Shown here: piece by piece, positions 46,869-56,501 of the stretch
Position numbering within the stretch: the first letter of the stretch is position 1
How the letters are laid out: every line of letters starts with the position of its first letter
Assembly: GCF_900100495.1 (NCBI RefSeq)
Contig: NZ_FNCT01000002.1
Span: 62,001-126,000 of the forward strand
DNA: 64,000 bases
Direction of reading: 5' to 3'
DNA from: Pseudomonas benzenivorans
GTDB lineage: Bacteria > Pseudomonadota > Gammaproteobacteria > Pseudomonadales > Pseudomonadaceae
Position numbers and translations under genes: made by a program
Notes under the pieces: model-generated
Databases searched by the model: none
The model's input: the letters and a program-made list of their open reading frames with translations, nothing else
Told to the model about the DNA's origin: nothing

Positions 46869-47381
46869 TCATATGCACACCACGGCTTGCTGAGCCTCTG
46901 TCAGCAAGATGCGCACACCTGCATGCACCGTAACGGAAGCCCCACTGGCCACATCCGTTACTTCAGACGCGATATCCAGAATCACGTTGTAGCCAACGAC
47001 CGTCTCGGGTGCGCCCTCACCTTCATAATCCTTGGTCTCCTCGCCGCTAAGATCCGAGCTCGAGGCATAACTGGCGACACTGGAGCTGACGCAGGAGGGT
47101 ATTACGACAACCTCGTAATCCACTGCCCCATCGTCGTTGATATCGACATTGATGTTTTCAGTCGTCGGTACAACCGTAAGATCCGAGCTGATCTTCTGCT
47201 CGATGGCCACGTTGGCGGCAGCAATTGCCTCATCGCGCATCTGCATATTGCCGACCGCCTTGAGATTGGTGCCGCTCAGGGTGAACGCGCTGCCGACCAT
47301 CAGGGTCAGCAGCAGCAGCATGATCAGACCAACGATCAGTGCCGCGCCTTTTTGCGTAGGGAAAGCCACTACAGGTTTCAC
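46869..47381 (-). CDS. pilX: Minor pilin PilX, module B
   Basis: From the GTG at 47381 the protein has 170 residues and begins VKPVVAFPTQKGAALIVGL, a PilX-type prepilin (cleavage after KG), then SGTNLKAVGNMQMRDEAIAAANVAIE. The rest is acidic with many serines. The GTG overlaps the pilW stop (GTGA). The longer upstream frame falls inside pilW. Confidence 0.87.
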   Translation of the reverse strand: MKPVVAFPTQKGAALIVGLIMLLLLTLMVGSAFTLSGTNLKAVGNMQMRDEAIAAANVAIEQKISSDLTVVPTTENINVDINDDGAVDYEVVVIPSCVSSSVASYASSSDLSGEETKDYEGEGAPETVVGYNVILDIASEVTDVASGASVTVHAGVRILLTEAQQAVVCI

Positions 47382-48598
47382 GGCGTTTCCCTCCGGCCGG
47401 AGACATTCACCAGGCGTATGGTGGTGCTGAACAGGTGGCGCTTGTACTTCTTCTCGTCCGCATCCGGCTGGAACAGGGCATCTGCCGAGCAGTCCGCCCC
47501 GGCATCCACCTCCGGCGATTCGAGGCAATACTCCTTGTCGTCCTCGTAGCCGGTGGTTTCCTGCAGATTGCGCACCAGCACGTAGAGCTTGACCGCTACG
47601 ACGTCCCTCAACTGATCCACGCTGCAACCGCCGCTCGGGCAGCGGACGAACACATCCGGAACGCCATCCCCCCGATTAAGCGGATTCGTTCGATCATCGT
47701 CGGCGCCGAAATCAATAACTTCGGAATAATCGACGGCTGCTCCCGTCTTGCTGACGTTGTCGAGACCCAGTTCGACCCTGAAGCCTTCAACACCCTCGAT
47801 CAAGGGCTGGGCGCCGGTTGCCCCGTACTCGAGCCGCATCAGGGTTGGAACGCCAGCTACGTCCTTGATGTAGTAGATGTTGGAAACGTATTGCCTTACT
47901 CCCGTCTGAGGGAAAGCAGCTGTCGAGCTATTTGTTGGTGTAACGCAATCCTTAAAATGCATCGTGTTAACAGTTCCGGTATCCAACCGAAAGCCCGGCA
48001 TTTCATCCGCACAAAAGGTGTTTTGAACACAAACTGGCGCAGGTGTGGCCGGGTCCGCATCGTCATCACACGCATCATCGATAGCCGACTCCAGCAATGG
48101 AGCTAACGCAGCGTGCCGAACAACCAAAACATCCGTACCGGCAACTTTGTCAGGCATGCTGCAGCCGGCAAGTGCGGCACCAAATACCTGTACTGGCACT
48201 CCGACTAGCGCATCCTTATCGTCACTCGACCAAACGGAGGGATCCTGGTTACAGGGGTTAGGCGAAATCCGCGGCGTTCCTAATACCAACGCCGGACTAC
48301 CACCGACCGTATCCGACGCGGTCAGATCATCGAACTGCGGAACATACCCACCCCAAAAACCGGCATGGGCAATTTCGCCCTGCAGGAGCTGGATAGCAAA
48401 GCGACCATTCTCGATCTGGGCATTGGTTTTGGCCATTTCGTCGTTGGTGCGGGTGATATCCAGGAACAGCTGCAGCGTCGCAGTCATGATCAGCACGCTG
48501 ATGGCAAGCGAGACCAGCAACTCGATCAAGCTGAAACCGGCTTGATTGCGCATGAGCCCTTGCATCAGCTTTCCCTGTGTCGACACAAACCGCTTCAT
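47378..48598 (-). CDS. pilW: Minor pilin PilW, module B (long form)
   Basis: The 406-residue prepilin, about 75 residues longer than its module A counterpart, starts [19 protein letters not shown] and carries AGFSLIELLVSLAISVLIMTA. The PilW block TNAQIENGRFAIQLLQGEIAHAGF-like follows. It has many cysteines (CNQDP, GCSMP, DDACDDD, PVCVQ, FCADE), suggesting a disulfide-rich tip domain. Start ATG 48598 overlaps the pilV stop by 4 bases. Confidence 0.9.
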   Translation of the reverse strand: MKRFVSTQGKLMQGLMRNQAGFSLIELLVSLAISVLIMTATLQLFLDITRTNDEMAKTNAQIENGRFAIQLLQGEIAHAGFWGGYVPQFDDLTASDTVGGSPALVLGTPRISPNPCNQDPSVWSSDDKDALVGVPVQVFGAALAGCSMPDKVAGTDVLVVRHAALAPLLESAIDDACDDDADPATPAPVCVQNTFCADEMPGFRLDTGTVNTMHFKDCVTPTNSSTAAFPQTGVRQYVSNIYYIKDVAGVPTLMRLEYGATGAQPLIEGVEGFRVELGLDNVSKTGAAVDYSEVIDFGADDDRTNPLNRGDGVPDVFVRCPSGGCSVDQLRDVVAVKLYVLVRNLQETTGYEDDKEYCLESPEVDAGADCSADALFQPDADEKKYKRHLFSTTIRLVNVSGRRETP

Positions 48599-49179
48599 AA
48601 CGTAGCCACCCTGACGACAGTGGTGACGACCCGACGACACAGATCATCCACGCACTCCGAATCGGCCGCACCGTCGTATTCGTCAGCGCCGCAGGCTACG
48701 CCGGCCGGGGGGGCCGTGAGCGGAGTCAGTCCCTGCCAAGCCACCGTTATCAGAAACTGACCGCTGCCCACCGGCGACTCTTCAACGCAGCCACGACCAC
48801 CGAGCAAGGTGCCCACGTTGGTTTCGCCCGCAAGCTTTTCACCGGCCCCTTGCAGCGCCTGGCACCACTCCAGGGCGTCTATGTCCTGGCGCGACGAGGT
48901 ATCGGTTGGGCATGTCATCCCGGCCCCCAGCGGGTTGGCAGTCCCGGTGACATAGGTCAGTGCGGCATTGCGATTGCCGGCCAAGCGATTGGCCATGTCA
49001 TTCAGCAGGAGCAGCGCCTGAGCGCGCTGATAGGCCTCCATTTCAGAAACCTGAAGGCGCGACTGCAGGCCGGCAATGCCCAGCAAGCCAATAGCCAGGA
49101 TCACAATGGTGACCAGCACCTCGATCAAGGTCAGACCGCGCTGGCGACAAATATTAAGTGACATAGTCATAATCACCAC
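48595..49179 (-). CDS. pilV: Minor pilin PilV, module B
   Basis: The 194-residue prepilin (or 191 from ATG 49170) has [24 protein letters not shown] and the PilV block [19 protein letters not shown]. Five cysteines lie in the C-terminal half ([28 protein letters not shown]). It overlaps the pilE stop, showing coupling to the first gene of module B. Confidence 0.9.
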   Translation of the reverse strand: MVIMTMSLNICRQRGLTLIEVLVTIVILAIGLLGIAGLQSRLQVSEMEAYQRAQALLLLNDMANRLAGNRNAALTYVTGTANPLGAGMTCPTDTSSRQDIDALEWCQALQGAGEKLAGETNVGTLLGGRGCVEESPVGSGQFLITVAWQGLTPLTAPPAGVACGADEYDGAADSECVDDLCRRVVTTVVRVATL

Positions 49180-49568
49180 TTCTCTGGCGGGGTCTTGAGC
49201 CCTTCACTGTTGAGCTCCAGATCGCCATCGCTGGTCTGCGGCCCCTTGGCGGTGAACTTGATAGTAAATGTGGGGACGGTGCCGGCCGGCACCTCAATGT
49301 CGTAGTCATACCGACCAGCCACATCGTCGGGCAGGTCGTAGTCACTGTTTTCCAGGGCGGTCTTGTCGGCATAAGCACGATTGGCGAGGAGAAACTGCTG
49401 TTCGCGGTTGGCGATATCCATCATCGCCGCCTGCGCGGCGGCGCGGTTGCTCTTGATGATGTATTCCTGATAGTTCGGGTAGGCAATCGCGGCCAGGATG
49501 CCGATGATCGCGATGACGATCATCAACTCGATCAGGCTAAACCCCCGCTGTTCAGTTCGCTTCACCAT
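49173..49568 (-). CDS. pilE: Minor pilin PilE, module B
   Basis: The 131-residue prepilin [20 protein letters not shown] has the standard class III signal and the PilE block [34 protein letters not shown]. There are no cysteines in the C-terminal part. It is the first gene of module B, while the corresponding gene closes module A. A sigma-54-like element lies 30 bases upstream. Confidence 0.9.
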   Translation of the reverse strand: MVKRTEQRGFSLIELMIVIAIIGILAAIAYPNYQEYIIKSNRAAAQAAMMDIANREQQFLLANRAYADKTALENSDYDLPDDVAGRYDYDIEVPAGTVPTFTIKFTAKGPQTSDGDLELNSEGLKTPPEKW

Positions 49569-49874
49569 GTTCCCTCTCGCGGTCCGTGTTATCCAGATGC
49601 CCTACCAATGCCAGTAGGGTACAAATCATTGCGCCCGAATACCGCTAACCAGCGCCCTGTTTCGACAGCTGGCGCTTTTCCAGTCCTCGACGGTTAGTCC
49701 CATCGGCTTCAGTGAATCAACACGCTTGCTTGCAAAACCCGGTTTCCCGACTAGAGCTTATAGGCCGACCGCAGAAAAGACCCCGGCCTACGCGACAACC
49801 GGAGTCGGACTGAAGACGACCGGCACACCCCTACCAGGATGGCGGGGGCAACTCGACCATGAGGCACGGATGCC
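49569..49874. other. Divergent promoter region between module B and fimT
   Basis: The 306-bp gap separates pilE (minus) from fimT (plus). It contains the sigma-54-like element at 49598-49613, an overlapping palindrome CCCTAC-N8-GTAGGG (49600-49619) and otherwise unremarkable sequence. No further gene was found. Confidence 0.5.
49598..49613 (-). promoter_or_regulatory. Possible sigma-54 (RpoN) promoter of module B
   Basis: The minus strand reads TGGCATTGGTAGGGCA. The invariant GG (-24) and GC (-12) of the RpoN consensus TGGCACG-N4-TTGCA are present at the correct spacing, and 8 of the 12 defined positions match; the TT of TTGCA is GG. Its place 30 bases before the pilE ATG and the nearby RpoN activator gene pilR make it plausible but not proven. 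Confidence 0.35.
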
Positions 49875-50390
49875 ATGCACCGTCACGCTTGCGGCTTTAC
49901 CCTTCCCGAATTGCTCACCACGCTTTCCATTCTCGCGCTGCTGGTCAGCGTCGGCGTGCCTGGCGCCCAGCAATACCAGGGCAACCAACAGTTGGCCGCC
50001 ACCAGCAATACGCTGGCCGCGACCCTGGCCTTTGCCCGCAGCGAATCGATCAAGCGGCGGCGGCCGGTGCTGGTCGACAATGGCAATGGCGACTGGACAG
50101 GTGGCTGGCAGGTATACGTCGACCTGAACGACAACGGCCAATTGGATGCAGGTGAGCCGTTGCTCCTGCAGGAGGAGGCGCTGCCCAATGGGGTCGTCGC
50201 CAAGGGGAATACGCCGGTCAGGCGCTATATCCGCTATACGCCGCAGAGCAATGCTGAACTGCTGGGCGGCGCCATTCAGGCGGGTACGCTGACGCTCTGC
50301 CACGCCTCGGGCACGCTAGCGGTGAGGCGCCTGGTGCTCAGCGCGAGCGGCCGGCTACGCCGGGAAAAGGGTGAGCCGGGGTCATGCTGA
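49875..50390 (+). CDS. fimT: Minor pilin FimT, predicted DNA-binding
   Basis: The 171-residue prepilin (GFTLPELLTTLSILALLVS; mature E5 present) has the FimT block ATLAFARSESIKRRRPVLVD. Its C-terminal tail SASGRLRREKGEPGSC contains GRLR, the GRxR motif shown in Legionella FimT to bind DNA during natural transformation. Neither FimU protein in this window has it. It is transcribed on the plus strand, divergent from module B, and converges with ispH. Confidence 0.88.
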   Translation: MHRHACGFTLPELLTTLSILALLVSVGVPGAQQYQGNQQLAATSNTLAATLAFARSESIKRRRPVLVDNGNGDWTGGWQVYVDLNDNGQLDAGEPLLLQEEALPNGVVAKGNTPVRRYIRYTPQSNAELLGGAIQAGTLTLCHASGTLAVRRLVLSASGRLRREKGEPGSC

Positions 50391-50419
50391 CACCCGGCCG
50401 GCAGCTTGGGCGATCAGAA

Positions 50420-50493
50420 CGTAGCCTGGATTAGCGCAGCGTAATCCGGGGGACCGATTTCCCGGATTACGCCTTCGGCTAATCCAGGCTACG
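50420..50493. repeat. Large palindromic repeat (CGTAGCCTGGATTAGC type)
   Basis: CGTAGCCTGGATTAGC at the left pairs with GCTAATCCAGGCTACG at the right, and an inner GCGTAATCCGG pairs with CCGGATTACGC, giving a long hairpin. The right half is the 31-base unit also present at 29632-29662 and 34879-34909, so this is the only complete copy in the window. Confidence 0.75.
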
Positions 50494-50574
50494 GTTGCAA
50501 CGTCATGCCTTTCTGAACAAGCCGCACATGGACGAAGGCTGGCACGCCGGCTTTTGTAGGTCGCCAGCAACTCG

Positions 50575-51519
50575 TTACACCTGCTTGACCCGCAGCTCCT
50601 TGGGCATGGAGAAGGTCACGTTCTCCGGCCGCCCTTCCAGCTCGCTTTCCCCGCTCGCGCCCCAGGCCTGGAGCTGGGCGACCACGCCACGCACCAGCAC
50701 TTCCGGGGCCGAGGCGCCGGCGGTGATACCGATGCCGTTGATGCCATCGAACCACTCGCGCTTGAGGTCTTCGGCGCCGTCGATCAGATAGGCGGGCGTG
50801 CCCATGCGTTCGGCCAGCTCGCGCAGGCGGTTGGAGTTGGAGCTGTTGGGGCTGCCGACGACCAGCAACACGTCGCATTCGGCGGCCAGTTGCTTGACCG
50901 CATCCTGGCGGTTCTGCGTGGCGTAACAGATGTCGTCCTTGCGCGGGCCGCCGATGCTGGGGAATTTGCCGCGCAGGGCGTCGATGACCTTGCTGGTGTC
51001 GTCCATCGACAGGGTGGTCTGGGTGACGAAGGCCAGCGCCTCGGGGTTGCGCACCTGCAGGCGCGCCACATCAGCCTCGTCCTCGACCAGGTAGATGGCG
51101 CCGCCATTGCTGGCGTCGTACTGGCCCATGGTGCCTTCGACCTCCGGGTGGCCGGCGTGGCCGATGAGGATGCATTCGCGCCCTTCGCGGCTGTAGCGCA
51201 CCACCTCCATGTGTACCTTGGTCACCAGCGGGCAGGTGGCATCGAAGACTTTCAGCCCGCGCCGCTCGGCCTCGTTGCGCACCGCCTGGGACACGCCGTG
51301 GGCGCTGAAGATGACGATGACGTCGTCCGGCACCTGGTCCAGTTCCTCGACGAACACCGCCCCGCGCGAGCGCAGGTCTTCGACCACGAACTTGTTGTGC
51401 ACCACCTCATGGCGCACATAGATCGGCGGGCCGAAGACCTCCAGGGCGCGGTTGACGATCTCGATGGCGCGGTCGACGCCGGCGCAGAAGCCGCGGGGAT
51501 TGGCGAGTTTGATATGCAT
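50575..51519 (-). CDS. ispH: 4-hydroxy-3-methylbut-2-enyl diphosphate reductase
   Basis: IspH is the last enzyme of the MEP isoprenoid pathway and carries an oxygen-sensitive Fe-S cluster. The 314-residue protein has its three cluster cysteines in [22 protein letters not shown] and [11 protein letters not shown]. The motif [12 protein letters not shown] is also present. It is the last gene of the murJ-ribF-ileS-lspA-fkpB-ispH run. Confidence 0.97.
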   Translation of the reverse strand: MHIKLANPRGFCAGVDRAIEIVNRALEVFGPPIYVRHEVVHNKFVVEDLRSRGAVFVEELDQVPDDVIVIFSAHGVSQAVRNEAERRGLKVFDATCPLVTKVHMEVVRYSREGRECILIGHAGHPEVEGTMGQYDASNGGAIYLVEDEADVARLQVRNPEALAFVTQTTLSMDDTSKVIDALRGKFPSIGGPRKDDICYATQNRQDAVKQLAAECDVLLVVGSPNSSNSNRLRELAERMGTPAYLIDGAEDLKREWFDGINGIGITAGASAPEVLVRGVVAQLQAWGASGESELEGRPENVTFSMPKELRVKQV

Positions 51520-51604
51520 GCTGACTGTCTCGGCGGTGTACCTGGGCTCTAGTGTACTGCTCGGCGACGCGGGCCGAGGAATCCCTACAGGTTCGGGTTG
51601 CGCC

Positions 51605-52042
51605 TCAGAGTGCCTTGACCGCGATGATCTCCACCTCGAAGCTCAGCGTCTTGCCGGCCAGCGGATGGTTGAAGTCGATGGTCACCTGGTTGTCGTCGAA
51701 CGCCTTGACCACCCCCGGCAGCTCGGTCTTGGCGGCGTCATTGAAGATCACCAGCAGACCCTCGGACAGCTCCATCTCCTGGAACTGGCTGCGCGGCATC
51801 ACCTGCACATTCTGCGGGTTGGGCTGGCCGAAACCCTGCTCGGGCAGGATCGGTAGCGTGCGCTTGTCGCCGGCCTTGAAGCCGAACAGGGCCTGTTCGA
51901 ATCCGGGCAGCAGGTTGCCGTCGCCGACCTTGAAGGTAGCGGGCTGCTTGTCGAAGGTGCTGTCCACCACCTCGCCGTTTTCCAGCTTGATGGCGAAATG
52001 CAGGGTGACTTCCTTGTGCGGGCCGATCCGTACTTCAGTCAT
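51605..52042 (-). CDS. fkpB: FKBP-type peptidyl-prolyl isomerase (SlyD/FkpB-like)
   Basis: The 145-residue protein has an FKBP fold interrupted by an insert-in-flap domain: [38 protein letters not shown], then the insert [15 protein letters not shown] and [17 protein letters not shown]. This is the FkpB/SlpA type found between lspA and ispH in many gammaproteobacteria. No C-terminal histidine-rich tail as in SlyD. The start overlaps the lspA stop by 4 bases. Confidence 0.94.
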   Translation of the reverse strand: MTEVRIGPHKEVTLHFAIKLENGEVVDSTFDKQPATFKVGDGNLLPGFEQALFGFKAGDKRTLPILPEQGFGQPNPQNVQVMPRSQFQEMELSEGLLVIFNDAAKTELPGVVKAFDDNQVTIDFNHPLAGKTLSFEVEIIAVKAL

Positions 52043-52539
52043 GGGGTGACTTCTCCCGACTTGTTGCTTCTGAACATATCCAGCGCCAGGAGGATGGCGC
52101 CGACGGTAATGGCGGCGTCCGCGACATTGAATGCCGGGAAATACCAGCGGTGCTGCCAGTGCACCAGGATGAAGTCGACCACATGGCCGAGCAGCACCCG
52201 ATCGACCAGGTTGCCCAGCGCGCCGCCGAGCACCAGGGCCAGCGCCGCGGCCAGCCAGGTTTCCCGTGGCTGCAGGCGCTTGAGCCAGATCACCAGCACG
52301 GCGCTGACGACGATCGCGATCAAGGCGAACAGCCAGCGCTGCCAACCGGAGGCGCCGGCCAGGAAACTGAAGGCGGCGCCGGTGTTGTAGGCCAGGGTCC
52401 AGCTGAAATAACCGGGGATGACCACGATCTGCTGGTACAGGGTCAGGGCATCCTCGAAATAGAACTTGCTGATCTGGTCGACCACGAACACCAAGACGCT
52501 GAGCCACAGCCAGGACAGCATGCCGAAGCGGGCGCTCAT
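52039..52539 (-). CDS. lspA: Lipoprotein signal peptidase
   Basis: LspA cleaves prolipoproteins after lipidation. The 166-residue protein has four membrane segments and the catalytic aspartates in GGALGNLVDRVLLGHVVDFI and FNVADAAITVG. It precedes fkpB with a 4-base overlap and follows ileS after an 81-bp gap that holds a short repeat. Confidence 0.96.
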   Translation of the reverse strand: MSARFGMLSWLWLSVLVFVVDQISKFYFEDALTLYQQIVVIPGYFSWTLAYNTGAAFSFLAGASGWQRWLFALIAIVVSAVLVIWLKRLQPRETWLAAALALVLGGALGNLVDRVLLGHVVDFILVHWQHRWYFPAFNVADAAITVGAILLALDMFRSNKSGEVTP

Positions 52540-52574
52540 GGGCGGAGCTCCTGATAGGGAGATTCAGCACGGCA

Positions 52575-52612
52575 TCCCTCACCCCCGGCCCCTCTCCCGG
52601 GGGGAGAGGGGA
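52575..52612. repeat. CCCTCTCCCGG hairpin repeat
   Basis: CCCTCACCCCCGGCCCCTCTC is followed by CCGGGGGGAGAGGGGAG, an inverted repeat whose CCCTCTCCC/GGGAGAGGG core also occurs at 34767-34801. It lies in the gap between ileS and lspA and resembles an element common in many proteobacterial genomes. It may also act as hairpin in the operon mRNA. Confidence 0.55.
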
Positions 52613-52620
52613 GAAAAGCA

Positions 52621-55452
52621 TCACGCATAATGACGAACCTCGCCGGCGCCTTCGATGTTCTCCACGCAACGGCCGCAGATTTCCGGGTGCGCCGGATCGA
52701 TGCCGACGTCTTCGCGGTGGTGCCAGCAGCGGCCGCACTTGGGATGCGCGGACTTGACGATCTTCAGCTTGAGCCCAGCCGCCTCGGTGGCCACGGCATC
52801 GGCCGGGGCGCTGTCGAGCGGTGCCAGCAGCGCGGTCGAGGTGATCAGGGCGAAGCGCAACTCGTCGCCGAGCTTGGCCAGGTCGGCGAGCAGCGAAGCC
52901 TCGCCATACAGGGTGACCTCGGCCTGCAGGCTGCCGCCGATGGCCTTGGCCGCGCGCAGGTTCTCCAGTTCCTTGTTGACCGCGACCTTGACCGCCATGA
53001 CCCGCTCCCAGAAGGCGCGGTCCATGCCGAAGCCTTCCGGCAGCTCGCTCAGGCCCTGATACCAGGTAGTCAGCATCACCGACTCGCCGCGCTCGCCCGG
53101 CAGGTACTGCCAGATTTCGTCTGCGGTGAACGCCAGGATTGGCGCGATCCAGCGCACCAGCGCCTCGGCGATGTGGAACAGGGCGGTCTGGCAGGAGCGC
53201 CGCGCCACGCTGTCGGCGGCGGTGGTGTACTGGCGGTCCTTGATGATGTCGAGATAGAAGCCGCCCAATTCCTGCACGCAGAAGTTGTGCACCTTCTGGT
53301 AGACGTTCCAGAAGCGGTATTCGCCGTAGGCCTCTTCCAGCTCGCGCTGCAGCAACAGGGCGCGGTCCACCGCCCAGCGATCCAGCGCCAGCATGTCGGC
53401 GGCCGGTAGCAGGTGCTGCGCCGGGTCGAAACCGCTGAGGTTGGAGAGCAGGAAGCGCACGGTGTTGCGGATGCGCCGGTAGGAGTCGGCGCTGCGCTGG
53501 AGGATCACCTTGGACACCGCCATCTCGCCGGAGTAGTCGGTGGACGACACCCACAGGCGCAGGATGTCGGCGCCCAGGCTGTCGGTGACCTCCTGCGGGG
53601 CGATCACGTTGCCCAGCGACTTGGACATCTTGCGGCCGTTCTCGTCCACGGTGAAGCCGTGGGTCAGCAGCTCCTTGTAGGGCGCGTGGCCGTCGATGGC
53701 GCAACCGGTCAACAAGGAGGAGTGGAACCAGCCGCGGTGCTGGTCGGAACCTTCCAGGTAGAGGTCGGCGCGCGGGCCGCTGGCGTGGCCGAGCGGATGG
53801 GAGCCGCGCAGCACGTGCCAGTGAGTGGTGCCGGAATCGAACCAGACGTCCAGGGTGTCGCTGATCTTGTCGTACTGCGCGGCTTCGTCGCCGAGCAGTT
53901 CGGCGGCGTCCAGCTTGAACCAGGCCTCGATGCCCGCCTGTTCGACACGCTGGGCCACCGCTTCCATCAGCTCGGCGGTGCGCGGGTGCAGCTCGCCGCT
54001 TTCCTTGTGCAGGAAGAACGGAATCGGCACGCCCCAGTTGCGCTGGCGCGAGATACACCAGTCGGGCCGGCCGGCGATCATGCCGTGCAGGCGCGCCTGG
54101 CCCCAGGCCGGGACGAACCTGGTCTGCTCGATGCCGGCGATCGCCCGCTCGCGCAGGGTCGCGCCCTGGTTCGGCTGCTTGTCCATGCCGACGAACCACT
54201 GCGCGGTGGCGCGGTAGATCAGCGGGGTCTTGTGCCGCCAGCAGTGCATGTAGCTGTGCTGGATGGCTTCATGCTTGAGCAGGCTGCCGACCTCGGCCAG
54301 CTTGGCGACGATGTTGGCATTGGCCTTCCAGATGAACTGGCCGCCGAAGAACGGCAGCGACTCGACGTAGACGCCGTTGCTCTGCACCGGGCTGAGGATC
54401 TCGTCGTTGCTCATGCCGTAGCCCTTGCAGGAACGGAAGTCGTCCTCGCCGTAGGCCGGCGCCGAGTGGACGATGCCGGTACCGGCGTCCAGGGCCACGT
54501 AGTCCGCCAGATAGACCGGCGCGAAGCGCTCGTAGAACGGGTGGCGGAAGCGGATCAGCTCCAGCGCCTGGCCCTTCGCGGTGGCGATCACCTCGCCCTG
54601 CAGGCCGTAGCGCTGCAGGCAGCCTTCGACCAGCTCCTCGGCCAGCAGCAACAGCCGGTCGCCGCAGTCGACCAGGGCGTAGTCGAATTCCGGGTGCACG
54701 TTGAGCGCCTGGTTGGCCGGAATGGTCCAGGGCGTGGTGGTCCAGATCACGATGCTGGCCGGCTTGGCCAGGCTGGGCAGGCCGAAGGCGGCGGCCAGCT
54801 TGTCCGAGTCCTCGACGGCGAAGGCGACGTCGATGGCGTCGGACTTCTTGTCCTGGTATTCGACCTCCGCCTCGGCCAGCGCCGAGCCGCAGTCGAAACA
54901 CCAGTTGACCGGCTTCAGGCCCTTGAACACGAAGCCCTGCTTGACCATCTCGGCCAGGGCGCGGATCTCCCCGGCCTCGTTGGCGAAGTCCATGGTCTTG
55001 TACGGGTTGTCCCAGTCGCCGAGCACGCCGAGGCGGATGAAATCGGCCTTCTGCCCTTCGATCTGCTCGCCGGCATAGGCGCGGCAGCGCTCGCGGGTCA
55101 GGTCGGCCGGCTGGTTCTTGCCGAAGGTGGTCTCCACCTTGTGCTCGATCGGCAGGCCGTGGCAGTCCCAGCCCGGCACATAGGGTGCGTCATAGCCGGC
55201 CAGGGTCTTCGAGCGGGTGATGATGTCCTTGAGGATCTTGTTGACCGCATGACCGATGTGGATGTTGCCGTTGGCATAGGGCGGGCCATCGTGCAGGACG
55301 AACTTGGGACGACCCTCGCCAATCTGCCGCAGCTTGCGATACAGGCCGATGTCGTTCCAGTGCTGCAGGGTCTGCGGCTCGCGCTGCGGCAGGCCGGCCT
55401 TCATCGGGAACTGGGTGTCGGGCAGGTTTAGCGTGGCTTTGTAGTCGGTCAT
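52621..55452 (-). CDS. ileS: Isoleucyl-tRNA synthetase
   Basis: The 943-residue class I synthetase starts [18 protein letters not shown] at 55452. The HIGH signature lies in [19 protein letters not shown] in [14 protein letters not shown], and a C-terminal zinc finger has the pairs [10 protein letters not shown] and [10 protein letters not shown]. An editing (CP1) domain lies between. It is 10 bases downstream of ribF, as is usual in gammaproteobacteria. Confidence 0.98.
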   Translation of the reverse strand: MTDYKATLNLPDTQFPMKAGLPQREPQTLQHWNDIGLYRKLRQIGEGRPKFVLHDGPPYANGNIHIGHAVNKILKDIITRSKTLAGYDAPYVPGWDCHGLPIEHKVETTFGKNQPADLTRERCRAYAGEQIEGQKADFIRLGVLGDWDNPYKTMDFANEAGEIRALAEMVKQGFVFKGLKPVNWCFDCGSALAEAEVEYQDKKSDAIDVAFAVEDSDKLAAAFGLPSLAKPASIVIWTTTPWTIPANQALNVHPEFDYALVDCGDRLLLLAEELVEGCLQRYGLQGEVIATAKGQALELIRFRHPFYERFAPVYLADYVALDAGTGIVHSAPAYGEDDFRSCKGYGMSNDEILSPVQSNGVYVESLPFFGGQFIWKANANIVAKLAEVGSLLKHEAIQHSYMHCWRHKTPLIYRATAQWFVGMDKQPNQGATLRERAIAGIEQTRFVPAWGQARLHGMIAGRPDWCISRQRNWGVPIPFFLHKESGELHPRTAELMEAVAQRVEQAGIEAWFKLDAAELLGDEAAQYDKISDTLDVWFDSGTTHWHVLRGSHPLGHASGPRADLYLEGSDQHRGWFHSSLLTGCAIDGHAPYKELLTHGFTVDENGRKMSKSLGNVIAPQEVTDSLGADILRLWVSSTDYSGEMAVSKVILQRSADSYRRIRNTVRFLLSNLSGFDPAQHLLPAADMLALDRWAVDRALLLQRELEEAYGEYRFWNVYQKVHNFCVQELGGFYLDIIKDRQYTTAADSVARRSCQTALFHIAEALVRWIAPILAFTADEIWQYLPGERGESVMLTTWYQGLSELPEGFGMDRAFWERVMAVKVAVNKELENLRAAKAIGGSLQAEVTLYGEASLLADLAKLGDELRFALITSTALLAPLDSAPADAVATEAAGLKLKIVKSAHPKCGRCWHHREDVGIDPAHPEICGRCVENIEGAGEVRHYA

Positions 55453-55462
55453 CTCAGGCTCT

Positions 55463-56401
55463 TCACTTAAGCGGTTGACCCTGCCAATGGGCACGGGCGG
55501 CGGCAATATCGGCAGCAATTGCCGTCTTCAAGGCCTCGAGGGAGGCGAAACGCTGCTCGTCGCGCAGCTTGTGGTGGAAGGCCACCGTCAAACGCCGGCC
55601 ATACAGGTCGCCGGCAAAGTCCAGCAGGTGCACTTCCAGGTGGGCCTGGCCGTCGCCCGCCACACTCGGCCGCACACCGATGTTGGCCACACCCGGCCAG
55701 GGCTGGCCGTCGATCTCGGTGCTGACCAGGTACACCCCGCTCAGCGGCACCCGGCAGCGCTTGAGCTGGATGTTGGCGGTCGGCGCCGCCAGTAAACGGC
55801 CAAGCTTCTGCCCGTGCAGTACCCGCCCGACAATCTGGAACGGCCGCCCGAGCAGGTGTTCGGCGAGGGCGAAATCGCCTGCGGCCAGCGCCTCGCGCAC
55901 CCCGGTGCTGCTGACGCGCACGCCATCCAGCTCGACCGTCGCCGCCGCCTCGACCGTGAAGCCCTCACGCGCGCCGGCTTGCGCCAGGAAGGCGAAGTCG
56001 CCGGCACGATCGCAGCCGAAGCGAAAGTCGTCACCCACCTCCAGGTGCTGAATACCCAGGCCATCGACCAGCACCTTCTGCACGAACTCGGCGGCGCTGA
56101 GTTCACGCAAACGCCGGTTGAAGGCCAGGCACAGCACCCGGTCGACGCCCTCGGCCGCCAGCAGGGCGAGTTTGTCGCGCAGACGGCTCAGGCGCGCCGG
56201 TGCCGTATCCGGGGCGAAGAACTCACGCGGCTGTGGCTCGAAGATCACCACGCAACAGGGTACGCCCAATTCGGCCGCACGCTCGCGCATACGCGCCAAG
56301 ATGGCCTGATGGCCACGATGGACGCCGTCGAAATTGCCGATGGTGGCGACACAGCCCCGATGCTGGGGCCGCAGATTGTGAAGGCCTCGAACCAGCTGCA
56401 T
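55463..56401 (-). CDS. ribF: Bifunctional riboflavin kinase / FAD synthetase
   Basis: RibF makes FMN and FAD. From ATG 56401 ([12 protein letters not shown]) it has 312 residues. The N-terminal adenylyltransferase domain has [17 protein letters not shown], the C-terminal riboflavin kinase domain has [20 protein letters not shown] and YPW-type sequence ends near HKLRDEQRF. An ATG six codons upstream is possible. It lies between murJ and ileS. Confidence 0.96.
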   Translation of the reverse strand: MQLVRGLHNLRPQHRGCVATIGNFDGVHRGHQAILARMRERAAELGVPCCVVIFEPQPREFFAPDTAPARLSRLRDKLALLAAEGVDRVLCLAFNRRLRELSAAEFVQKVLVDGLGIQHLEVGDDFRFGCDRAGDFAFLAQAGAREGFTVEAAATVELDGVRVSSTGVREALAAGDFALAEHLLGRPFQIVGRVLHGQKLGRLLAAPTANIQLKRCRVPLSGVYLVSTEIDGQPWPGVANIGVRPSVAGDGQAHLEVHLLDFAGDLYGRRLTVAFHHKLRDEQRFASLEALKTAIAADIAAARAHWQGQPLK

Positions 56402-56501
56402 AGCGCGCTTCTTGCTCATAAAGTGGCCGATTATACCTATACAGGGCGGCAAGCTACAGGCCGCAAACGGCTCCCGGTCAAAAGCCAAGCGCGCAAACCA
56501 C

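Noticed and set aside
43289..49568. Module B as a type II secretion pseudopilin set
   Set aside because: The set contains a PilY1 adhesin and PilX/PilW/PilV/PilE-type proteins and no GspC-F, L or M genes. The composition fits type IV pili.
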